A DNA stretch of 11,084 nt from Darksidea phi. Its lineage: Eukaryota; Ascomycota; Dothideomycetes; Pleosporales; Lentitheciaceae. A model generated the notes under the pieces. That model saw only the letters and a list, made by a program, of their open reading frames with translations, was not told the DNA's origin and did no database searches. Numbering within the stretch: the first letter of the stretch is position 1; every line of letters starts with the position of its first letter. Positions 1-8,184 of the stretch are shown one piece after another. The stretch spans positions 1-11,084 of the forward strand of contig JASJFT010000470.1 in assembly GCA_030770425.1 (NCBI GenBank), read 5' to 3'. Made by a program: the position numbers and the translations under genes.

Positions 1-213
1 TTTACTATATAAATTATTATCTAAAAAATATTTTTCTAATATATATACTATATAACGCGCTTAGTATATCTAAAGGGTATTATAGAATATATAAGAGAAT
101 ACTAGTAATTTAATTTTCTATATTATCTAGAAGTTATATACGCGTAGTCCTACTAAAGAATAAGACTTACTTCTTCTATATTTCTATCTATAGTAAAGTA
201 AGACTATAGGGAG
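1..213. other. left edge, no gene; possible LTR sequence
   Basis: Very AT-rich sequence with two surviving CpG clusters (ACGCGC at 54-60 and ACGCG near 140-145) and no reading frame I can recognise on either strand. By position, downstream of the - strand pol gene, it may be part of the 3' LTR, but without a second copy in the window this cannot be shown. Confidence 0.4.
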
Positions 214-438
214 GTACTCTAAGCTTAAAGGTAGTTACTATAGACTTTAGACGTTATACTATCTATTTTAGTAGACTATAAAGAAGAAGTACTCTAAGCT
301 TAAAGATAGTTACTATAAGCTTTAGACTATATACTACCTATTTTAGTAGACTATAATAAAAAGATATTTTAAGTCTAGAGGTAATTACTCTAAGCTTTAG
401 ATATTATACTACCCGTTTTAACGAGCTATAAAAAATAG
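214..438. repeat. three tandem 75-bp units downstream of pol
   Basis: Units start at 214, 289 and 364. All share the run CTCTAAGCTTAAAG (or a RIP-diverged version), then a GTTACTATA-like segment, CTTTAGA, ATACTACC and TTTTAGTAGACTATAA. Units 1 and 2 are closest; unit 3 differs mostly by transitions (for example TTTTAACGAGCTATAA). A weak partial copy may precede 214 (around 183-208). They lie beyond the likely pol stop, so they are probably repeated U3/enhancer elements of the 3' LTR or a 3' UTR array. The 75-bp period is divisible by 3, so a coding 25-residue repeat cannot be excluded. Confidence 0.8.
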
Positions 439-544
439 AGGCCTATACTCGATATTAGTAATTTTTCTAAATTTCTATCTTAACTAGTACCTTATCTTCT
501 AACTAGGGGCTAAGGAACTTATTTTATAATACGACTTCTAACTA

Positions 545-725
545 TTAAACTAGTTATTTAGATAGATCTAGCTTATTAGAGTACTTATTATAGAACTCTT
601 TTACTTTTTAAACTACGTTTATAAAATCGCTTACTAGATAATAGATTAGGTCTAGATTATAGTCTATCTATTCTATTTAATAGTAGAGCTTACTATAAAC
701 GATTTAGCTATCGAGAATATAGACT
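545..725 (-). other. Pol: C-terminal chromodomain
   Basis: The frame reads YILDS*IVYSKLYY*IE*IDYNLDLIYYLVSDF in two runs, here broken by stops. It aligns with the chromodomain core V-E-x-I-L-D-S-R followed by L-x-Y-x-V-K-W-x-G-Y and T-W-E-P-x-x-x-F. The aromatic-cage Trp of the K-W-x-x-Y motif is now TAG, and the W-E-P motif has become Y-Y-L. Immediately after comes KEFYNKYSNKLDLSK (about 550-600), matching the fungal chromovirus tail E-F-H-x-x-Y-P-x-K-P-G-P-P. In chromoviruses this domain directs integration towards heterochromatin marked by H3K9 methylation. That would fit the present setting, but no function remains. Confidence 0.85.
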
Positions 726-789
726 ACCGGCTACTTAGAATATCTATTTACTTCTACTACTAGTTCTTTAGGAAGTATTTAACTAGATA

Positions 790-1000
790 ATAGATCTTAT
801 ATAACTTTATATAGTCTATCTATATAGAAAATATTATATATCTTTATATAAAAGGGTAACTAGACTATATAGAAGCTATATCTTTAGTTAATAATAAGAT
901 AAGGTCCGTATATTTATTAGTCTAATTTTAAACTTAGTCTTAAGGTAGTAAATCCCTTAGATATAATATAAACTTAATCTTCTATACTAAAATCTAGAGG
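790..1000 (-). other. Pol: integrase C-terminal GPY module
   Basis: After the core the frame shows PLDFSIED*VY (about 965-995), matching P-x-x-F-x-V-G-D-x-V, then LRLSLKLD (about 920-945) matching the R-P-S-x-K-L-D segment, then an intact G-P-Y at 899-907, and finally IYNIFYIDRL (about 805-840), matching I-H-x-V-F-H-x-S-L-L. This is the GPY/F module typical of chromovirus integrases, which contributes to DNA binding and multimerisation. His to Tyr changes (H-x-V-F-H read as Y-x-I-F-Y) are RIP-type. Confidence 0.88.
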
Positions 1001-1119
1001 GTAGTATTTTTTATTAGCTTATTAATTCTAGACTTTCTAAATTATTATAATATTAGCTTAGACGTAGTTATAAACCTATTAGACTATATTAGCTTAAATT
1101 TTTACGAACTCTTAGACTA

Positions 1120-1930
1120 TTTATATAGTTATATTATCTAGTAATTTAAAAGATTTATAAATATACTTTTACTAGTCCTAGTAGTAATAAGTCTTATAGT
1201 TAAACTTAATCTTAAATAGAAAAAATTCTATTATATTATATAGAAGAATTACCTAGGCCTAGTCTATACTAGATAGAAAATTAGACTAGTTATCTTAATA
1301 GAAGTTTATAAAGAGACGTAATTATTAGTCTAACTATTAATTAAAAACTTTCGTATTACTATTAGTTTATAGGTAGTAAGTTATAAATAATAACTAGTTA
1401 ATTTTTATAAATCTATATAATTCTTTTATAAAGTCTAATATAAACTATAGATCTTAATCTAAGACTATAGTATATAGAGGACTAAAGACTTACTATATAT
1501 ATATATAGTAAAGAGTAGCTATATCTTTAATAATAGTAGTCTTAAAGTAGGGTAATAAGAAAGTATATTTTAATAATCTATATATTATTATAAATATATT
1601 ATTATATCTTTTATAGTTCTTTAAAAAGCTTTTAAAGTCTATAAAAATATCTTTCTATACTCTTTTAGGTATAGAAAGTAGTTTAAGAAGATCTAAAATC
1701 TTATTTTAAAACTTATAACTCTATTAGTACTACTTATAATTTCTTATATAATATTTTATATTTTTATTTATTATATTCTAGTAGTATAAATCTTTTAAAA
1801 GTCTAATAGTTTTCTTTATATCTAGATAAGTAGTAATCTATATAGTATATACTATTTAAATAAAGTAAATCTTAAGAAACTCTATTTTAGGTATTATTAA
1901 CTTCTCTTTTTAGAGAAGAAGTTTAGATAA
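1120..1930 (-). other. Pol: integrase, zinc-binding and catalytic core
   Basis: The HHCC finger is present as four tyrosines: 1847-1849 and 1826-1828 replace the two His (spacing H-x6-H), and 1736-1738 and 1727-1729 replace the two Cys (C-x2-C). Each fits one RIP transition (CAT/CAC to TAT/TAC, TGT/TGC to TAT/TAC). The block LLKDLYY*NI (about 1770-1800) matches the Y-W-P-x-M segment. In the core, Asp 1 is in FIDFKSF (1637-1639) and Asp 2 in IVLD (1457-1459); both survive. The third acidic residue is Lys in NTKVFN (1349-1351, Glu expected). Spacing is D-x59-D-x35-E, as in retroviral-type integrases. The core is followed by DN*SNFL and FFLFKIKF, matching the D-x-W-x-x-L-L and G-x-S-P-F-x-x-x-x-G segments. 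Confidence 0.93.
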
Positions 1931-2169
1931 GGTTAAGAATAGATACTTATATTCTTAATAAGCTAATTCTTACTCTAGTTTAAGTATAATATATATATAA
2001 TTTTTATAAAGTACGTAATTAAAAAGTAAATAAGAATAAGTACCGATTTTATACTTAGGATTCTAGGTATTAGTAGTAGCTATTAAGATAGCTATTATAG
2101 TAGAGGTTTATCTAGAGAAGATAAAGATATAAGTTCTAGTAGCTTTATCTTTTTCCTTTTAAGTTTTTA

Positions 2170-2640
2170 ACTTCTTTTATTTTTAAGAGAGGATATTCGT
2201 AATAATATTAGTAGTTCTAGAATAATAATAAATAGTATAGTAGTAGTTTATAAGCTTCTCGGCCTAATAAGTCTATTATAAGATTAATTCGTACTTAGTT
2301 AAGAAATACTCTAGTACCTAGTAATTAATAATAACTTAGAAGGGTTTATTTAGTTATAACCTTATAAGCTAAGTTCTTTATTTATTTAATCTCCTTATAA
2401 CTATAAGTATTTCTTTATTATAAATCTTATAGTTTATTTTTATAAACTTTATTATTTTTATAAAATAAATTATAGATTATTAAGTTCTATTATCTTAAAG
2501 CTATGTAAAGGTATCTACTAGAATACTATTACTTATATTAATTTCTATATAAGTCCTATAATAGAGTAAGTAATATCTTATAATAATATTTAAATATAAT
2601 AATATCTTATTTTTTTTAAATATAACTCGCTCTTTAGGTC
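2170..2640 (-). other. Pol: RNase H domain
   Basis: After the RT thumb the frame continues with the Ty3/gypsy RNase H. YIEINISNSIL (about 2527-2551) matches E-T-D-A-S-x-x-x-I/L, with the first catalytic Asp now Asn (AAT, 2537-2539). INYKIYNKEILIV (about 2400-2440) matches the N-Y-x-x-x-x-K-E-x-L-A-I-V block and keeps the KE. The stretch around 2310-2335 matches the V-x-T-D-H-K region with the Asp lost, and 2175-2200 matches the N-x-x-A-D-A-L-S-R end of the domain. Its role was to degrade the RNA strand during cDNA synthesis. It sits directly between RT and integrase. Confidence 0.88.
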
Positions 2641-2689
2641 TAAAGGTATAGAATTTTTCCTTTTATAGTAGTTAGATAAATAGATAGAC

Positions 2690-3530
2690 TATACGACCGT
2701 AGTTTTTTAGCTACTTATAGTAGTAGTTATAGAAGTCTAAATAAGCTTATAATTCTTTTAGAATTATAGATTTCTTCTAGTTTTTAATAACTACTATTTT
2801 ATTAGGGTCTATATAAATCCCTTTAATACTAATAATAAAATTTAAAAACTTTACCTTAGTAATTATAAACTTACTCTTTTTAATATTAATCTATAGTCTA
2901 GTCTTTTTAAATTTATCTAGAATTTTATCTATATATTTCTTATATTTAAGAAGGTCTTTTAAATAGATTAAAATATTATCTATATAAATAGTATAGATCT
3001 TATTAATATTATCCTTAAGTACTTAATTAATATAGTACTAAAAGGTTATCGGCCTATTATATAGTCTAAAAGATAAGATATAATATTTATAATTTTTATA
3101 CTATATTTTAAAAGTTATAAGATCTTTTATATTAAGGTCTAATTTAATATAATAAAAGACTTAATATATATCTAGTTTAGTAAAGATCTTTACTTTAGAG
3201 AGTTATATTAGTATTTTCTTAATTAAGAAAATAGCTATTATATCTTTCTTCGTAATTATATTAATTTTTTAGTAGTTAATATAAAATCTCTACCTCTCTC
3301 TTAGCTTCTTAGTAAATAGAATAAATAAGGTAAAGTTAGTATTACTAATTATAATAAAGCCCTTTTTTAAGTACTCTTTTAAGTAAGCTTTTAATAGCTT
3401 TAGATACTTAAGGGATATATTATAAAATAGACTTATACTAAACTTACTTATATTATTCTTAAGAATAATTTTATAATTAATATCTTTTCTTTTAGAGGGT
3501 AGTTTATCTAAGTCGACTTTAGAGAAGTAG
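2690..3530 (-). other. Pol: reverse transcriptase domain
   Basis: The lead-in FSKVDLDKLP (about 3490-3530) is the typical Ty3/gypsy segment before RT (F-S-x-x-x-A-x-x-L-P). Then follow LKKGFI (about 3355-3375), RFYINY*KIN (the R-F-C-V-D-Y-R-x-L-N block, about 3255-3290), AKIFTKLD-like KVKIFTKLD with the first catalytic Asp intact at 3170-3172, and YIDNILIY at 2965-2986, where the YxDD box has become Y-I-D-N (second Asp GAC/GAT to AAT). FLNFIIS (about 2830-2848) is the conserved F-L-G-F-I-I-S. The thumb/connection motif L-G-x-x-x-F-Y-R-R is visible as LDFYNYYYK near 2730-2760. The enzyme would have copied element RNA into cDNA; loss of the second YxDD aspartate alone would abolish activity. 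Confidence 0.93.
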
Positions 3531-4189
3531 TTTAAAATAGCTCCTATATAATCTTTATAAAGGAGCTTCTTTACTATTATATCTTATACGTCCTATTCTA
3601 CTAAATCTTTTAATTATCTATTTTTAATTAATAAGTTAACTTTATATAAACTAGTAGCTTTTAATATAATCTCTTTCTTATCTATAAGCTTCTATATATT
3701 AGAGGGCTTAAGAAAATAAATATTAAACTTATTACTAGTAGTCTACCCTAGTAGATTATTAGAAATAGATATTATATTCTTTTTCTTTCTATTATTCTTT
3801 TAGTAGTCTTATTAGTTTTTTTTAGATTTAGTACCTCTTAAACTATTATTAGTATTACTATCTACGTTCCTTTATATTTTCTTAGAAGTAGTCTACTAAT
3901 TCTTTATTACTTATAATAGGGCTTTGGCGGGCTCGTAGACTTCCTCTTAAAGAATTATAAGAACTTTAATAGAAATCTCTAAACTAAGTATTAGATTCTT
4001 TCTAAGTAAATAAGTCTTCTTTTATACTTTAATCTATTAATTAATTAAATTATTATAATATAAAGTATTGTTCTAGTATTCTAGCTCTAGCTTTAGATCT
4101 AACTTCTTTATAGTAGTTAAGTTATATTTTATCTACTTTAGAGTATTATCTAGCTAGTATAAAGTCTAGTTATAATAATTAATTAAGAA

Positions 4190-4480
4190 TTAAGTTTATT
4201 TAAAGAATTTTCTTCTAAGTATTATATTATAATACTCGAGTTTATAGAAGAGAAACTAGATAGGTATATTCTTTTCCTAGATTAGTAGATTAGCTTAGAT
4301 AGCTATATTAACTAAATAACTATATTTCTCGTTAAACCTATTAAGGGGAATTAATTTCTTTAGTTAATAAAAGACGGGCTTTAGCTTTTTCTTTACTATC
4401 TTTAAATATTTAGAGTAGACTAATAGGTATATACTAGTACTACTATCTACTAATTCTCTTAGCTATATAGCTAGGCTATT
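4190..4480 (-). other. Pol: retropepsin-like aspartic protease domain
   Basis: The frame reads LRELVDSSTSIYLLV, matching the retroelement protease signature L-V-D-S-G-A/T-S. The catalytic Asp codon (GAT, 4445-4447) survives, but the following triad is D-S-S (4439-4447) instead of D-S-G: GGT became AGT in a TpG context. About 75 residues later comes YYNIILRRKFF (around 4200-4230), matching the family motif D-x-I-L-G-x-x-W, again with Gly changed to Arg and Asp to Asn. The intact protein would have cut the Gag-Pol polyprotein into its parts inside the virus-like particle. The domain sits between the zinc knuckle and the RT linker, as expected. Confidence 0.8.
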
Positions 4481-4614
4481 TACTATAAGTTAAATAGGAA
4501 GTATAAATAATTTTAAATTAATAAGTTATAATATCTTAATAAGCTATTAATAATTAAGAGATTTAATTACTCCTATATAGGTCGTTAGGAAGAAGCCCTT
4601 CTTTAGTAGCTTTT

Positions 4615-4621
4615 ATTTTTT
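4615..4621 (-). promoter_or_regulatory. candidate -1 frameshift heptamer between gag and pol
   Basis: On the - strand the Gag frame reads TTA AAA AAT here, so the heptamer A-AAA-AAT fits the X-XXY-YYZ rule for simultaneous -1 slippage. The Gag frame meets TAA 10 to 12 bases later (4603-4605), and the Pol frame continues in -1 towards the protease. The Pol frame also has TAA directly after the heptamer, plausibly a former CAA. Because RIP creates A and T runs the motif could be fortuitous, and the frame overlap spans roughly 4530-4680, so the true site could be elsewhere within it. Confidence 0.35.
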
Positions 4622-4815
4622 AATACTATAAAAAAGATATTAGAGTTATACTTTAAACTACTTTTCTCTTTATATAAGAAGTTTAAATAAGCTTCTTTCT
4701 TAAAATTATTAAAAAAGGTAGTATTAACTTTTACTTTTATAATATTCTACGTTACTTTATATATAATATAGTTAGAATAATCTTACTACTTATTTCTTTT
4801 TTTATAATTAAAATA

Positions 4816-4857
4816 ATAATCTTACTTCTTATACTTCTTAAAAGAGTAGTTATAAAG
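4816..4857 (-). other. Gag: RIP-degraded CCHC zinc knuckle
   Basis: The 14-codon stretch reads LYNYSFKKYKK*DY. Set against C-Y-N-C-x4-G/K-H-x3-D-C, ligands two, three and four are Tyr, each explained by one transition (TGT/TGC to TAT/TAC, CAT to TAT), and the neighbouring Y-N and D agree with the family. The first ligand position is Leu (CTT), which RIP does not explain. The knuckle would have bound element RNA. It lies just before the Gag-Pol frame change, as in Ty3/gypsy elements with separate gag and pol frames. Confidence 0.6.
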
Positions 4858-5649
4858 TTTAGAGATATTTTTAAAGTAAATAAGCTTCTTTTCTAACTTA
4901 TTAAAGAAGGGCCTACTTATAGTCGACTACTTTCTCTTAAAGATAGCTAATTAATTACTTTAAATAAACTAGGTCTTTTAGTATTAGTTATTTTTAAGTA
5001 GTACTTTATTAGTTAAAGTTATATATTTATAGAGTTTACTAAAGATAGAATTACTATTATTAAATAGATCTACCTTATTTCTTAGCTTAAAGTAGAGCTT
5101 ATCTACGAATTCTTTATTCTACTAATAGTAAAATAGATAGACCTCTATTATTAGGCGCTTAAAGTCTTTAATAAAGTTACTAACTTTACTAAATATATTT
5201 ATACGTAGTTAATAGAATTTAACTTTTATCTTCTTCTTTACGTAGAGATCTTTATAATATTTCTTAATATATTCTAATAGGTTTATATTAGATATAAAGT
5301 CTACTTCTTCTTCTTTAAAATTTAGCTATATTCGAATATAGTCTTTTACTAATTCTACTAGTCGGGATATAATATAGATTTAATAGATCTTAGCTATCTA
5401 CTAGAGGATTTCTTATATATACTAATTCTTATTAATAATAAATTTCTACTCTATATTATAGAGCTAATTTTTTAGCTTAGACTCCTCGTTATTTTTAAAT
5501 AAAATAGGATTAGGGTAGAACGTAGTCTTCCGAAAGTTAAAGATTTATAGAAAGTTACTTTAATAGTTCTTTAAAATATTCTTCTCCTAAATAAGAACTT
5601 ATATTCTATTATCTAAGGTAATAGATATAAATCCTAGTAAGACTAACAA

Positions 5650-5709
5650 GAATCTTATAGAGTAGATATTAAGATAGGAAAATCTTATAGAGTAGATACT
5701 AGAATAAAA
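5650..5709. repeat. two tandem 30-bp units inside gag frame
   Basis: The 18-base run AATCTTATAGAGTAGATA occurs at 5651-5668 and again at 5681-5698, giving a 30-bp period. In the Gag frame on the - strand this is a 10-residue repeat containing IYSIRF twice. It keeps the reading frame and looks like a short in-frame duplication in the linker between the coiled coil and the capsid-like part. One of the window's four surviving CA/TG dinucleotides (5647) lies just beside it. Confidence 0.75.
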
Positions 5710-7114
5710 AGTAGAAGTATTCTTTATTTTCTCTATAGTAAAGGATAGTATATTTAAATCTAATAAATACTTATAATAGTTCTTATTAGGTAGAGAAGTC
5801 TATATTAGGTCTAGAAATATAATTAGTTTAGTAGTTAGCTTCTTTTATAAAAAGCTTAACTAGAAGATTAAATACTAAATTAAATTCTACTAGAACTTTT
5901 CTAAGAGTCTAGAGGTTTAAAGGAGGATATAATAGATAAGAAAGGTCCTTTAGAAACTAATATTTAAGCTATTTAGCTATACTATTATAAAAGGGAGTTC
6001 TATTTCTTTTATATCTTATCTACTATTAGGATTATATTATAATAGTAGAGTCTTAAAAGTAGACCTAAGGTTATACTAGGGAGGGACTATAAGTCTAACC
6101 TTAATATAGGTAGCTATAGAGGAGGACTACTTAAGATCTTTCTTTAAACTCTATTATCTACTTATAGTTCTCTAGACTTATTAGAGCTCTTCTTATAACT
6201 TTTTAACTTATCTTCTATAGTTATCTCTTTTCTTAACTAATTAGTTAAACTTATTAGCTATAGCGTTTATAAAGGCGTTCCTACTAACTATACCTACTTC
6301 TATAGTAATTACTAGCCTTTTAGCTATAATAAGATAGAGACTATTATCTATTAAAGTATTAATAATTAGATCTAGTTTCTTCTAGGTAGCTAGTATATCC
6401 CGAACTATATTATAATTTAAAAGTTCTTTCTATTCTTTTATATTTATTAAATAGGAGATTTAGGGTCTATTTTTTCTTTTAAGTAATTTAACCCTTTTAG
6501 TATATTTATTAATCTCTTCTTTAAGACTATCTTTATTTATATACTTCTCTTAAGAGGGAAAGATAATTTTAAGGGTCTAGGAGTTAATATACGTATCTTT
6601 ATTAATAAATACCTTTAAGAAGATTAGTTTATAGGTCTTAGTTAGTTTTTACTAGTATACTTTTTTCTTAGAGAAGGGTATCTTACTTCTAGTCTAGCTC
6701 TAAGACTTAGTCTAAACTCGTATACTTCTTATTCTACTTAGGACTTAACTTAGAATCTTATTCTTTTCTTTACCTTTCTTTTATAAGAAGAGCTTACGAG
6801 AGGGTAGTTTATTTAGTAGAATAAACTTTAAAAGGCCTATCTAGTCTAGGGAATCTACTATCTTATTATTATATTAATTTAGTAATTTAGTTAATTATAT
6901 AAAGATAAGTTTATTATAGAATTTAGAATATAGGTTTAATCCTATATAATACTTTTATAGGTCCCTTCTCTCTAAAAGAGATATTAGGTATTCTAGTAAT
7001 ATTAGGGCTTAAAGTAGTTAGTTTTAAGATTTATCTAAGAAAGTATCGTATACTATTTACCTTAAATACTATAGACCTCTAGGAATTTTAGGAGGTTAAT
7101 ATTTAGCTACTATC

Positions 7115-7124
7115 TTCGGCCGAA
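7115..7124. repeat. 10-bp perfect palindrome TTCGGCCGAA
   Basis: A perfect self-complementary 10-mer with two CpG and no CpA, so it carries no RIP substrate. It could be chance; it is notable only because GC-rich runs are rare here and it lies near the presumed 5' end of the retroelement. Confidence 0.5.
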
Positions 7125-7258
7125 ATTTAGAGATCTTAGGATAATATAAGACCCTAGAACTAAGTATAATTAACTAGGAGTTATAATAGCTAAGATAGCC
7201 TTCTAATTAATTAATAGTAGAATTAGTATATTAAAGCTATCCTAAGATAGTACTATAA

Positions 7259-7287
7259 GGATATAAGAATAAGGGGTTCTTATATCC
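7259..7287. repeat. hairpin, 11-bp perfect arms with 7-base loop
   Basis: GGATATAAGAA at 7259-7269 and TTCTTATATCC at 7277-7287 are exact reverse complements around the loop TAAGGGG. The stem is perfect in spite of RIP. It lies where the 5' LTR/leader would be expected, so it might be a leader or LTR structure. No U-tract follows on either strand, so it does not look like a terminator. Confidence 0.7.
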
Positions 7288-7850
7288 GAATAGGACTTAG
7301 TATACTAAATAAGCTAACTATCTATTAGACTAATCCTCGGGATTACCTAATCTACTAACCGAAATAGGAAATAAGTAAAATAACTAGGTTATCTAGGAAA
7401 TAGGTTATAATACTAGTAAATAAAACTTTATATTAAGAAGTATATTAATTTACTATATTTTACTATAAACTAGCTTAAACTAAGCTTTTCTAGAACTAAT
7501 TAGCTACTTTATAATCTATATATTAAAAGTAAATCTAGAAAGTTAAATATTTAGTTAATAATATTAATCTTTTTTAAAAGTAACTATAGATATCTTTTAT
7601 ATACTATACTATTAAGATATTAACTAAAGAAGTATTAGTTTATAGTAGTAAAATATTATTTAATCCTATTAATTATTAATAAAGATAATAAACTTAGTTT
7701 AAGAAATACTTTAAGTTAAATAATATAATAAGTTATCTACTTATAAAAAGAAAGTTAATATCTTTTCTTTATTATAAATAATTAAATTCTCTTATAACTA
7801 GCTCTACTATATCTAATAATTAAAAGCTAAGAGAGAAGAAGATTATATAT

Positions 7851-8184
7851 AATTCTAATCTAGACTTTATAAATCTATAACTTCTATTCTTATCTTTAAG
7901 TATTAATAATAGCGGACTACTTAGTATATATTATTATTAAAGTATACTATTATATATAGTATAATTTTAATCTAGACTTTATAGATCTATAATTTCTATT
8001 CTTATCTTTAAGTATTAATAATAATAGATTACTTAATATATATTATATTAAAGTATACTATTATATAGAGTATAATTTTAATTTAAACTTTATAGATCTA
8101 TTACTTCTATCCTTATCTTTAAGTACTAGTAATAGTAGACTACTTAGTATATATTATATTAAAGTATATTATTATATATAATAG
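7851..8184. repeat. three tandem 111/112-bp units
   Basis: Units start at 7851, 7963 and 8074 (periods 112 and 111), each opening AATT(C/T)TAAT(C/T)TA(G/A)ACTTTATA and containing TTCTAT(T/C)CTTATCTTTAAGTA, then A(C/T)TACTTA(G/A)TATATATTAT and AAAGTATA(C/T)TATTATATA. Differences are nearly all C/T or G/A, as expected if the copies were duplicated first and then RIPed separately. An inverted fourth copy lies at about 9466-9570. The unit is not a multiple of 3 throughout and no protein is recognisable. Confidence 0.88.

Larger units (their letters stand above)
467..4621 (-). pseudogene. pol polyprotein pseudogene (PR-RT-RH-IN-chromodomain)
   Basis: One - strand frame (codons starting at positions equal to 1 modulo 3) stays in register for about 1,380 codons and carries every Ty3/gypsy Pol domain in order, close to the usual size for a fungal Pol. 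Many in-frame TAA/TAG codons sit where relatives have Gln (CAA/CAG) or Trp (TGG), which is what CpA/TpG mutation produces. Conserved glycine, aspartate, histidine and cysteine positions are often changed to Arg/Asn/Tyr by single transitions. I see no indel, so inactivation was by point mutation. Pol is expected to be made as a Gag-Pol fusion by -1 frameshifting. The left end is uncertain: a conserved-looking C-terminal tail runs to about 480, and TAG at 467-469 is the first plausible terminator. There is no start codon. Confidence 0.92.
467..7000 (-). mobile_element. RIP-inactivated Ty3/gypsy chromovirus retrotransposon
   Basis: Reading the - strand through stop codons gives the full Ty3/gypsy order: Gag with zinc knuckle, protease, reverse transcriptase, RNase H, integrase, GPY module and chromodomain. 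RNase H before integrase marks Ty3/gypsy rather than Ty1/copia, and a chromodomain after the integrase marks the chromovirus branch common in fungi. Gag and Pol lie in different frames, Pol being -1 relative to Gag. I saw no frame-breaking indel in the pol part. The right (5') boundary is uncertain and could reach about 7140. No LTR pair was recognised: the 3' LTR may lie in or beyond positions 1-466, and the 5' LTR may be unrecognisable or lost. The element is dead, with stops throughout and no start codon. Confidence 0.92.
4603..7000 (-). pseudogene. gag pseudogene with long N-terminal extension
   Basis: A second - strand frame (codons starting at multiples of 3) stays in register from about 7000 to 4603, some 800 codons. 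The C-terminal third is recognisable as Ty3/gypsy Gag: a capsid-like start FYPNPILFKNN (about 5490-5520) resembling the P-x-x-F-x-G/D motif, helical segments such as AKIYxIYIISRLVELV (about 5345-5390), and a degraded zinc knuckle at 4816-4857. Upstream the frame carries LVKKRDNYRR*VKKL*EEL (6184-6240), a heptad-like charged stretch predicted as a coiled coil if the stops were Gln. Above about 6300 I cannot match the sequence to Gag; it is Lys-rich and could be an extension or a separate small ORF. Stops are TAA/TAG only and no start is visible. Gag would have formed the virus-like particle. Confidence 0.72.
7001..7850. other. no recognisable gene; 5' flank of the retroelement
   Basis: This is where the 5' LTR and primer-binding site of the - strand element should lie. 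I found no sequence here matching positions 1-466 and no terminal TG/CA, which RIP would have erased in any case. The Gag frame can be read on to about 7140 with stops, but without recognisable motifs. The first 400 bases are visibly less AT-rich than what follows and hold small palindromes (7115-7124, 7259-7287). From about 7400 the sequence is very AT-rich and featureless. Confidence 0.5.

Noticed and set aside
1490..1510. (TA)n run as a microsatellite or promoter TATA box
   Set aside because: It lies within the integrase frame and such runs are common throughout RIPed DNA.
2503..2505. The only ATG in the window, on the + strand
   Set aside because: The next codon is TAA, and it lies antisense to the RNase H part of pol. 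It cannot start a gene.
467..7000. Endogenous pararetrovirus or animal retrovirus
   Set aside because: The order PR-RT-RH-IN with a GPY module and chromodomain, and the absence of any envelope-like frame, fit a Ty3/gypsy chromovirus. The RIP signature places it in a fungus.
7190..7247. Imperfect inverted repeat CTAAGATAGCC ... GCTATCCTAAG
   Set aside because: The match has an offset and a gap, is short, and is not clearly better than chance in this composition.
7851..8184. CRISPR array
   Set aside because: The 111/112-bp units repeat over their whole length with no unique spacers, so this is an ordinary tandem repeat.
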